Of a DNA stretch of 5,275 bases, positions 1-5,269 are shown piece by piece. Under the pieces are notes generated by a model, which saw only the letters and a program-made list of their open reading frames with translations, had not been told where the DNA came from and did not search any database. Location of the stretch: assembly GCA_002728725.1 (NCBI GenBank), contig PBVS01000091.1:1-5275 (forward strand), written 5' to 3'. This DNA is from Woeseiaceae bacterium. GTDB taxonomy: Bacteria > Pseudomonadota > Gammaproteobacteria > Steroidobacterales > Woeseiaceae. Position numbers and translations under genes: made by a program. Position 1 is the stretch's first letter, and every line of letters starts with the position of its first letter.

Positions 1-27
1 AACTGCTTCGAGAGGTAATCGAAATGA

Positions 28-540
28 TTATTTAACAGAGTCTATGAAGGTTTTATTAGGAGTTGAAAATGAAGCTTTTGTAAACTTCCATAACTCCATA
101 GAGACTTCTGATTCTGGAGTAATTCTTTTTTGCTCATAACTAACCTTCTTTTGCCAATTTAATAAAGCGCCATATTGAAGATCTTTAAAAACTGCAGTTT
201 TATTTAATTTTGCACTATGGAGATACTGTCTTAATTGTGCTCTATGATTATCTTCGAGTTTAGTTGAATATTTTGTTTCTATTATGATTGGGTCTTCTAA
301 AGTAAAAAATTTATTTTTTTGGGGTGGAAAGAAAAAGTCTATTTCGCCTAAACCTACCATTTGGTCTTTATAAAATAACTCAATTACAGTTTCCCTTAAG
401 TAATCTATGTTGTTAGCTCTTAATTCAATTGATAATGCTTTTTGATATATGTCTTCAGAGAATCCATCACCTAAATTTGCATAAACTTCTAAAGATAATT
501 TTTCTATTGTTGCGAGAAACTTTGTGTGATTTTTATCCAT
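28..540 (-). CDS. GxxExxY-family PD-(D/E)XK nuclease-like protein
   Basis: This 170-residue soluble protein carries the signature that names the GxxExxY family: G26, E29 and Y32 within GFSEDIY, followed by the helix KALSIELR. A PD-(D/E)XK-like core follows, with D68 in GEIDFFF, the E88-x-K90 pair in IIIETKY, and a QLRQYL helix (Q102, Y106). Family members are usually about 120-130 residues and end soon after the GLLIN-type strand, here GALLNW (124-129). The last 40 residues are therefore an extra tail without a recognisable domain. The family is widespread and often appears in variable genome regions; its biochemical role is not established, so nuclease activity is inferred from the fold. The ATG start has no Shine-Dalgarno sequence in the AT-rich upstream DNA. 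The gene is divergent from the M48 peptidase gene, 62 bp away. Family assignment is firm; function is not. Confidence 0.88.
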   Translation of the reverse strand: MDKNHTKFLATIEKLSLEVYANLGDGFSEDIYQKALSIELRANNIDYLRETVIELFYKDQMVGLGEIDFFFPPQKNKFFTLEDPIIIETKYSTKLEDNHRAQLRQYLHSAKLNKTAVFKDLQYGALLNWQKKVSYEQKRITPESEVSMELWKFTKASFSTPNKTFIDSVK

Positions 541-602
541 TTATATATTTTTACAAAAAATATGGTCCTAGTCTCCTAAAAATCAGTTTTTTAAAGGAAT
601 AA
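541..602. promoter_or_regulatory. Divergent intergenic region with RBS for the M48 gene
   Basis: This 62-bp AT-rich spacer must carry the promoters of both flanking genes unless they lie inside coding sequence. AAAGGA at 593-598 is a Shine-Dalgarno match four bases before the ATG at 603; the short spacing is slightly unusual but supports that start. TCCTA occurs twice, eight bases apart (566-570 and 574-578). On the minus strand a weak pair, CTGATT and CATATT with a 16-base spacer, could be a promoter for the leftward gene. I see no convincing rightward -10/-35 pair. Confidence 0.4.
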
Positions 603-1922
603 ATGTTGGAAAAAACACATAAAATGTCTTATTTTAAAATATGCGGGAGAATATTTAAGAATTTAATCATGTTTGCTTCAGTACCAAAACTTAAAGAAAT
701 TGCCAATACTGCACGTTATCCTGGAGACGAAAAACTTCAGACTAAATTGCTTGAAGATGGAAAAATAAAACGGTACATAGAAGACAACAAAAAGTCTTAT
801 AAAACTTCTTCAGATCATTCATACCAGCTGTTGCTCAGTCACTGCATGCAAGTAACTCAAAAAAGTTCTCCATATTTATTTAAAACTATTGATAGGTGTA
901 CAGAAATTTTAGATCTAAGAGATCATGAGCTATCTGTTTTCATTGACTCAAATAGAGATATTAATGCATGGTGTCGTAAATCAGAGAATAGAGTCACTAT
1001 TGGTTTAAATTCTGGATTAATTGATTGCATGGAATTTGAAGAGCTATGCTTTATTGTTGGTCATGAGTTCGGTCATGCATTCTACAATCACCATCTTTTG
1101 CCTGCCTATGGCATTTGCCAAGATCTTAAACTAACACCATCAAAGTTACTGACACTTATGTCCTGGAGTCGTCAATCTGAAATTTCAGCAGATAGAGCTG
1201 GCATGTTATGTGCAGATTCTCTAGATGCATCAGTTCAAGCTTTAATAAAATTATCTACTGGGGGCTTAGGTAAAGGAATAATAGCTTTTGATGTCGATGA
1301 ATTTGAAAAACAATTAGATGATATAGATTCCTTTATTGATGAAAACAGTGATCTTATGTACACGACTCATCCTCTTAACCCCTTCAGAGTTAGGGCTTTA
1401 ATAGAGTTTTCTAAATTGTCTGATTTTTCAAATAAAAAAACGAAGGGCAGCTTGGATTTAGATGATATCAACCTTCAGATAGATAAAATCATCGAAAAAA
1501 TGAATCCTTCAGAAATTAAAGCGCATAACGAAAAGAATGCGGAAGAAAAAAAGACGACACCTATGGACCTTTTTATGGTCTACGCAGGATATTGGGTCTT
1601 ATCCGCTGATAGAGAAGGCAGTGGTGAAGAATTAGCAAGTTTAGAAGATATCTGCGGAATAGAATTGGTAGATTCTATAAAGCCTGTTGGTGGATTATCT
1701 TTAGATAGAGATCAAACTTACGATGAATTTAAGAAAATTCTTGATGGCGATCTAAAAAAATTAAAGAAATCTGAGAAGTGCACAATTCTTGAAACCTTAG
1801 TATCCATAGCACGAGCAGATGGAGAAATATCAAAATTAGAAAGAGCAGCATTAGATGAAATGGCTGTACTGATAGATATGGATGTGAGTTTTATTGACGG
1901 GATATTAAAATTTCTAGATTAA
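603..1922 (+). CDS. M48-family zinc metallopeptidase with C-terminal TerB-like domain
   Basis: This 439-residue protein combines a zinc peptidase and a TerB-like helical domain. The M48 hallmarks are HEFGH at 154-158 (zinc ligands H154 and H158, catalytic E155), EISAD at 193-197 (third zinc ligand E193), and HPLNPFRVRAL at 256-266, the usual HP..R motif near the domain end. From about residue 320, two helical units resemble TerB: an AGYWVLSADREGSGEE segment (328-343) and the typical ARADGEISKLER segment (403-414) near the C terminus. Unlike HtpX or Ste24, I see no convincing transmembrane segments or signal peptide, so it is probably cytosolic; residues 11-27 are only mildly hydrophobic. AAAGGA four bases upstream supports the ATG at 603; M8 and M23 are in-frame alternatives with poorer signals. 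TerB-like domains occur in stress and metal/tellurite-associated proteins, but the substrate here is unknown. Confidence 0.9.
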   Translation: MLEKTHKMSYFKICGRIFKNLIMFASVPKLKEIANTARYPGDEKLQTKLLEDGKIKRYIEDNKKSYKTSSDHSYQLLLSHCMQVTQKSSPYLFKTIDRCTEILDLRDHELSVFIDSNRDINAWCRKSENRVTIGLNSGLIDCMEFEELCFIVGHEFGHAFYNHHLLPAYGICQDLKLTPSKLLTLMSWSRQSEISADRAGMLCADSLDASVQALIKLSTGGLGKGIIAFDVDEFEKQLDDIDSFIDENSDLMYTTHPLNPFRVRALIEFSKLSDFSNKKTKGSLDLDDINLQIDKIIEKMNPSEIKAHNEKNAEEKKTTPMDLFMVYAGYWVLSADREGSGEELASLEDICGIELVDSIKPVGGLSLDRDQTYDEFKKILDGDLKKLKKSEKCTILETLVSIARADGEISKLERAALDEMAVLIDMDVSFIDGILKFLD

Positions 1923-2693
1923 CTATTTAATTTTTCTTTCAATCAAATCTAATCTTTTATTTATTTTTTCTAGTAGGGCAATATTCTCAGGTAATTCTTC
2001 ATCATTCTCTCTTACAACAACATCTATTATTACTCCAATAATCATATTCATGAGAATTAAAGAATTTAATATGATGAAAACTACAAAAAATATCCAAGAA
2101 TAAGAGTTATAACTAAAGGCTTCATACATTAAATCGGGCCAACCCTCTAATGTTGCAGTCTGAAATAAAGTTAGCATAGATAAACCTACATTTCCCCACC
2201 TTAATTGATCAATTTCTGAGAAAAATGTAGTTCCTGCTACCGCAAAAATATAAAAATTTATCAGCATGAACAGCAACACATAGAAAACTCTTGGAATTGA
2301 TGTAAATAAGGACTGGATAATGACCTTAAACTGAGGAATAAAAGTTATCAGTCGAAGCACACGAATTAATCTCAATAATCTAAGCGCTATTACAGATTCG
2401 AGCATACTAGCAGGTATGACAGATAGCGATATAATTACAAAATCAAAAACATTCCATCCCGATTTAAAAAAATCAATTTTCTTCTTTTCGGCTAGTATTC
2501 TAAGCACTATCTCAGCAAGGAAAAATATCGTTATAGAATAGTCCAACACCTCAAGTGTAGAAATTACTGAAGAAGATACTGAATCATAAGTTTTGATGCC
2601 AATGATTACACCAGAAACAACGATTACAAAAACAACAAAAATCTCAAAAAATATATTATCTCTGATGCTCGTAAGTCTTTCTTGCACCTTCAT
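1923..2693 (-). CDS. BacNav-type single-domain voltage-gated cation channel, possibly Ca2+-permeable
   Basis: This 256-residue membrane protein has the complete one-domain voltage-gated channel plan, which assembles as a homotetramer in known relatives. Approximate segments are S1 16-33, S2 50-68 (acidic E61), S3 80-95 with conserved WNVFD (W80, N81, D84), S4 99-118, S5 132-156, pore helix 168-180, filter TLEGWPD 181-187 and S6 198-225. S4 has four arginines at every third residue (R105, R108, R111, R114). The C terminus, from about 235, is a heptad-like helix (LEKINKRLDLIERKIK) matching the coiled-coil bundle of BacNav channels. The filter resembles NavAb TLESWSM, but serine is replaced by glycine and the final methionine by aspartate, changes associated with Ca2+ selectivity. 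The gene begins 10 bp after the preceding gene, without an obvious ribosome binding site, and is probably cotranscribed with it. Family call is strong; ion preference is inference. Confidence 0.93.
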   Translation of the reverse strand: MKVQERLTSIRDNIFFEIFVVFVIVVSGVIIGIKTYDSVSSSVISTLEVLDYSITIFFLAEIVLRILAEKKKIDFFKSGWNVFDFVIISLSVIPASMLESVIALRLLRLIRVLRLITFIPQFKVIIQSLFTSIPRVFYVLLFMLINFYIFAVAGTTFFSEIDQLRWGNVGLSMLTLFQTATLEGWPDLMYEAFSYNSYSWIFFVVFIILNSLILMNMIIGVIIDVVVRENDEELPENIALLEKINKRLDLIERKIK

Positions 2694-2703
2694 TTTTTAT
2701 TGG

Positions 2704-3225
2704 CTAGATTTTAAGGGCTAATTTTTTATCATTTATGGCTTCTGCAATCTCATCAAAATCAGCTTGCATAAATTTTTCATTATCTTGAAAGACCACATCT
2801 AATATTTCTTCTATTTGTTGAAAATGATCTGAAGATTGTGCATCTCGAAGTATTTGCATAAATACTCTTTTTACCCAATCGATATCTGAATAACTTGAGC
2901 TACTTGAAATTGTATTGAGTGCTTGGATCTTAGTATTGAAATTATGATCATCTTCTAACTCAAATATATCGTCTTTTGCTTGCAGTAAAGTATATTCTGG
3001 AGGAATTGAATAGCCTTCTGAATTAAATAGTTTGACCTCAACATTAAACATAGCACCTAGAGAATGTTCTAACTCTCTAACTGTTAGGTTGTCATTAAGC
3101 TCAAGGCTATCAATGTTACTAGGCTTTTGTGATGTATTTTTGTTTGTAAAGTTACACCCCAAAGAGTAATTCTCTTTGAGGTGTTTCTTTATCTGCTCTA
3201 ATAAAGTGTCAGCTTTTACCAGCAC
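2704..3225 (-). CDS. Conserved-looking hypothetical protein upstream of the ion channel
   Basis: I do not recognise this 173-residue soluble protein with certainty. It has an N-terminal amphipathic helix (5-19), a low-complexity stretch (24-40), and a compact segment at about 45-90 (LTVRELEHSLGAMFNVEVKLF then a strand and turn). That segment loosely recalls small bacterial proteins with a T-V-x-x-L-x-x-x-F-x-x-x-F-G pattern followed by a beta hairpin, possibly a beta-grasp-like unit. A serine-rich linker (ISSSSSYS, 106-113) leads to an acidic all-helical C terminus (116-170). There is no signal peptide or membrane segment. The start is a GTG with no Shine-Dalgarno sequence, three bases after the upstream stop and in the same frame; the next ATG is residue 59, which would cut the compact segment. 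Expression by reinitiation or coupling is plausible. Spacing to the channel gene is 10 bp, suggesting a functional link. Confidence 0.68.
   Translation of the reverse strand: MLVKADTLLEQIKKHLKENYSLGCNFTNKNTSQKPSNIDSLELNDNLTVRELEHSLGAMFNVEVKLFNSEGYSIPPEYTLLQAKDDIFELEDDHNFNTKIQALNTISSSSSYSDIDWVKRVFMQILRDAQSSDHFQQIEEILDVVFQDNEKFMQADFDEIAEAINDKKLALKI
3154..3184 (-). other. 13-bp stem-loop inside the 5' end of the GTG-start gene
   Basis: The arms 3154-3166 and 3172-3184 enclose a five-base loop. In minus-strand RNA all 13 positions pair, one of them as a G-U wobble; read on the plus strand the same position is a C-A mismatch. The stem begins about 41 bases after the GTG, so it lies within codons 14-24. 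It is followed by no U-run on the minus strand, so it is not an intrinsic terminator for the operon. On the plus strand a short T-rich stretch follows (TTTCTTT), which could weakly stop antisense transcription. Alternative roles are mRNA stability, processing or control of translation of the GTG gene. Confidence 0.5.
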
Positions 3226-3228
3226 TTA

Positions 3229-3957
3229 TTAGTCACTACTTGGCTTAGGTGTTGCTTCAGCTGTAAAAGTGTCGATTGGGACAAAAACAGATGCAGTCAC
3301 AACAATTGAGCCATTTTTAATTTTTCCTGGCTTTAGACCCCAGAAGCTTGGTTGGAAAGTAACAGATGACTTAGCAGGAAGCTCTCTATAATCATAAGTA
3401 TCTTCTAACTGTGCATCTCTCTGATCCATAAGCTTAAGAGTAGTCTGTGCACGAGCGATGAAATCATCAGAAGTATTTCTGACGCTAGAAACGATTTCAA
3501 ATTCTGCATCTCCATCATCACTATCTTTCATTCTTAATACACTCATACCCATAAGTTCAGCAACTCCGCCTATTGAGATATTTTTCTTTATCTCAGACAG
3601 ATCTCCTTCTTTTTCTGGAATTTCTAAAGTGCCGACTTTTACAAATTCTCTTCTATAAGTCGTCATGTGAACTAGAGCTTTGCAGTCTGCTCCAGTACCA
3701 GATTTGAATTTATCTTTATGTACACTCTGCCAACTCAAAAGACTAACGTCTCCTGAATCTTTAGATGCAATAAAGACTCTATCATCTTCATCCTCTGTGC
3801 CGCCTACAGCAACATCATTTTCATTTAACATGATCACAGAAGTTTTAACAAATTCTACATCATGGTCGGATTTATTTTCTAATACCCCTTCCATTTCAAA
3901 ATCTATATTTCCCCAATCACTATCAGGTTTACCGTACGTAAATTTAGTTATTTTCAT
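3229..3957 (-). CDS. Two-domain beta-sandwich (Ig-like) cytosolic protein, function unknown
   Basis: This 242-residue protein appears to be an internal duplication of a beta-strand-rich domain. VLENKSDHDVEFVKTSVIML (25-44) lines up with SVRNTSDDFIARAQTTLKLM (158-177), and SWQSV (75-79) with SFWGL (204-208). The alternating hydrophobic strands and N-x-S-D turns resemble FxLYD/Ig-like folds, which is inference from pattern only. A polar linker (114-137) joins the halves, and the C terminus is low complexity (TPKPSSD). No signal peptide or membrane segment is present, so it should be cytosolic, unusual for this style of fold. I chose the ATG at 3957 because GGGAGA lies just upstream with a good spacer; an in-frame ATG at 4032 would add 25 residues encoded by the palindromic, hairpin-bearing leader and lacks comparable support. 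It ends in TAA TAA directly before the next gene's GTG. No function assigned. Confidence 0.78.
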   Translation of the reverse strand: MKITKFTYGKPDSDWGNIDFEMEGVLENKSDHDVEFVKTSVIMLNENDVAVGGTEDEDDRVFIASKDSGDVSLLSWQSVHKDKFKSGTGADCKALVHMTTYRREFVKVGTLEIPEKEGDLSEIKKNISIGGVAELMGMSVLRMKDSDDGDAEFEIVSSVRNTSDDFIARAQTTLKLMDQRDAQLEDTYDYRELPAKSSVTFQPSFWGLKPGKIKNGSIVVTASVFVPIDTFTAEATPKPSSD

Positions 3958-3959
3958 TC

Positions 3960-3970
3960 GTAATCTCCCA
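3960..3970 (-). promoter_or_regulatory. Ribosome binding site deciding the start at 3957
   Basis: On the minus strand, TGGGAGA precedes the ATG at 3957, with seven bases between GGAG and the start codon. This is the clearest Shine-Dalgarno sequence on this strand of the window and favours the 242-residue start over the in-frame ATG at 4032. Confidence 0.7.
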
Positions 3971-3975
3971 TTAAA

Positions 3976-3999
3976 GCCCTTTTTAGGGGCGAACCCCCA
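3976..3999 (-). promoter_or_regulatory. GC-rich leader hairpin with UUCG loop and a competing pairing
   Basis: In the leader of the Ig-like protein gene, minus-strand RNA reads GGGGG-UUCG-CCCCU (3998-3985), a stem of four G-C pairs extendable by G-U and U-A. The same C-run can instead pair with GGGC at 3979-3976 to form GCCC/GGGC around a seven-base loop. The two forms exclude each other. The second ends six bases before the Shine-Dalgarno GGGAG. GC-rich runs are rare in this AT-rich window, which makes the element stand out. A regulatory role is inference. Confidence 0.4.
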
Positions 4000-4032
4000 T
4001 TTTATGTATTTTATGCATACATTGCAATGCAA
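3999..4032 (-). promoter_or_regulatory. Candidate promoter and operator-like palindrome for the channel cassette
   Basis: On the minus strand, TTGCAA (4027-4022) and TAAAAT (4004-3999) are separated by 17 bases, a reasonable sigma70-type promoter. A second TAAAAT lies nine bases upstream (4013-4008), with a poorer -35 (TTTTTG, 16-base spacer). The perfect palindrome CATTGCAATG (4029-4020) covers the better -35, and ATGCAT (4018-4013) is another small palindrome, so a repressor site is conceivable. With the better pair, the predicted start (about 3992) would fall inside the leader hairpin, so only longer transcripts would carry that hairpin whole. Prediction by eye only. Confidence 0.35.
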
Positions 4033-4063
4033 AAAGCACTAAAAATGTTTATTTATAAGCTTA

Positions 4064-4786
4064 TTAGCCTAGTAGATTTGCAGGATCTTTTTGTGATACT
4101 TTCCAGCGCTCTTTTAGGTAATTGCAATTTTCACATCTTGGTGATGATTTGGGCATATCGCCCTCAAGTGTGCTCTTAGCATTAAGAATCGCCTGCTCTA
4201 CCCAATCGGTACTACAATCAAGCTTTATTAGGTGTACATCAAATTCTATCTTTTGGTTAAACATAGGTGCGTCTTTCTTGCCGTTGTAATAGAGTAAATA
4301 TCCTTCGGGTACAACTTCAAAACCATTCTTTTTCAGCAACCATTGATACATCTCTATCTGACGCCTATAACCCTTTGCATACTCCCATTTTGAATATGTA
4401 TCCTCCCAATCAAAAACTTTCTTTGCTGTGGCCTTCACATCAATGACAATAAGCTCGCCATTTGGTTTTTGCCATATATCATCTACAGCTCCGCCAAAAT
4501 TAAAGCCCTTTTCTTCATCTATATACCTCAAGCCTTTAAAATTTTCTCGCCACTCGTCCATTTTTTCATGAGCAAAAGGAACTGCATCAATATTATGTTC
4601 AAGAAATATAGGATGTGGTTCTTTCTTAGCTCTGTAATAATCAAACTCTGTCTTAACAATATGATCCACAGCAATATTTAAAGTAAAAGGCATAGTTTTA
4701 GGCCTTATCTTATGTTTGTATTCTAGATAAAAGCAACGCTGACAATTTATATGCTTTTCTACTGCTGATCTACTTATCTTTAACAT
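4064..4786 (-). CDS. RecB/Cas4-like PD-(D/E)XK nuclease family protein
   Basis: This 240-residue cytosolic protein has the RecB/Cas4-type nuclease plan. H42 lies in the N-terminal helical region (LNIAVDHIVKTEFD). The metal-binding core has D102 in GGAVDDIW and D116-x-K118 in VIDVKAT, followed by the QxxxY helix QIEMYQWLL (Q143, Y147). Cysteine pairs C15/C18 (CQRC) and C218/C221 (CENC) sit at opposite ends of the chain and are placed to hold a [4Fe-4S] cluster or zinc, though Cas4 itself has one N-terminal and three C-terminal cysteines. I recall solitary proteins with LN-AVD--LK-EFD and CxxC ends from many bacteria, including candidate phyla; their role is uncharacterised and DNA processing is inferred. 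No cas genes are nearby. Its ATG overlaps the last 17 bp of elaA, with only a distant GAG as ribosome binding site, implying translational coupling. Confidence 0.85.
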   Translation of the reverse strand: MLKISRSAVEKHINCQRCFYLEYKHKIRPKTMPFTLNIAVDHIVKTEFDYYRAKKEPHPIFLEHNIDAVPFAHEKMDEWRENFKGLRYIDEEKGFNFGGAVDDIWQKPNGELIVIDVKATAKKVFDWEDTYSKWEYAKGYRRQIEMYQWLLKKNGFEVVPEGYLLYYNGKKDAPMFNQKIEFDVHLIKLDCSTDWVEQAILNAKSTLEGDMPKSSPRCENCNYLKERWKVSQKDPANLLG

Positions 4787-5234
4787 TATTTAACATCTCA
4801 ATATGAGGTATATTATCCTCTAAATATTCATCGCTGCATTTGGTGAAGCCAAATTTAGAATAATACTCTTCCAGATAGCTTTGCGCTGAAATTCTAGTAT
4901 TCATTTTATACTCTTTATCAATTATTTCTAAAGCTTTAACAATAAGAGCTTCTGCCAAACCTCTGCTTCTTGCAATTTCTTTAGTAACAATTCTGCCTAA
5001 TGAGGGTTCTTTAAATCTTGTTTCTGGTGGATTTAATCTTAGATAGGTCAAAATTTCACCATCTTCCTCTATCCATAGATGCCTGCCTTGAGAATCAAGA
5101 TCATCTAGATCTTGATATGGGCAATCCTGCTCAACCACAAATACTTCAATTCGTAATTGCAATAACTTATAAAGTTCTTGCTTGTCTAATTCATCAAAAG
5201 TTTTTATTATTACCGAGCTCAAATTTTTAGGCAT
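4770..5234 (-). CDS. elaA: ElaA-family GNAT N-acetyltransferase
   Basis: This 154-residue protein matches E. coli ElaA in length and along its whole span. LLQLRIEVFVVEQDCPYQDLD (24-44), D47 and H52 form the typical N-terminal block. SLGRIVTKEIARSRGLAEALI (78-98) holds the acetyl-CoA pyrophosphate loop (R89-x-x-G92-x-A94). AQSYLEEYYSKFGF (117-130) is GNAT motif B, and EDNIPHIEM (139-147) is the ElaA C-terminal signature, usually EDGIPH, with asparagine replacing glycine here. ElaA proteins are predicted acetyl-CoA-dependent acyltransferases of unknown substrate, acting in the cytosol. The ATG is the only sensible start, since the next methionine is residue 111, and it lacks a Shine-Dalgarno sequence. 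A good promoter lies immediately upstream, so the message may be leaderless. The gene leads into the nuclease with a 17-bp overlap. Confidence 0.93.
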   Translation of the reverse strand: MPKNLSSVIIKTFDELDKQELYKLLQLRIEVFVVEQDCPYQDLDDLDSQGRHLWIEEDGEILTYLRLNPPETRFKEPSLGRIVTKEIARSRGLAEALIVKALEIIDKEYKMNTRISAQSYLEEYYSKFGFTKCSDEYLEDNIPHIEMLNNVKDK

Positions 5235-5240
5235 TTAAGA

Positions 5241-5269
5241 ATTATGAAAGAAAGTTTTTACGATTTCAA
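5241..5269 (-). promoter_or_regulatory. Sigma70-type promoter of elaA, predicted leaderless
   Basis: On the minus strand, TTGAAA (5269-5264) and CATAAT (5246-5241) are separated by exactly 17 bases. Six bases separate the -10 from the elaA ATG, so the expected start point is at or within a base or two of the A of the start codon (5234). No Shine-Dalgarno sequence exists upstream of that ATG, which agrees with a leaderless transcript. Confidence 0.6.

Noticed and set aside
7..23. Small inverted repeat TTCGA/TCGAA near the window start, as a terminator or tRNA fragment
   Set aside because: It has only five pairs, no T-run, and no other tRNA features in the 27 bases before the first gene's stop.
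574..598. Hairpin sequestering the ribosome binding site of the M48 gene
   Set aside because: TCCT can pair with AGGA, but the intervening A/T pairing needs a bulge and would be weak.
3958..4032. N-terminal extension of 25 residues on the Ig-like protein
   Set aside because: It would translate the palindromic and hairpin leader, and the ATG at 3957 has a much better ribosome binding site.
3680..4042. Open frame of 120 codons on the plus strand
   Set aside because: It is antisense to the Ig-like protein gene, serine/proline/leucine-rich with no domain pattern and no ribosome binding site; the minus-strand gene explains the region better.
4055..4064. Palindrome ATAAGCTTAT at the nuclease stop codon as a terminator
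   Set aside because: The stem is only five AT-rich pairs with no loop and no following T-run.
3970..4513. Fourteen-base direct repeat ATTAAAGCCCTTTT at 3970-3983 and 4500-4513
   Set aside because: It is a single short AT-rich match, one copy within nuclease codons, with no further flanking identity; probably chance.
4064..4786. Possible cas4 and a CRISPR locus
   Set aside because: No repeats, no other cas genes, and the cysteine layout differs from Cas4; the protein fits a solitary RecB-like family.
5094..5116. Perfect 9-bp inverted repeat with a five-base loop in elaA
   Set aside because: It falls on the conserved QDLDDLD codons, where the repeated Asp-Leu-Asp coding explains the pattern.
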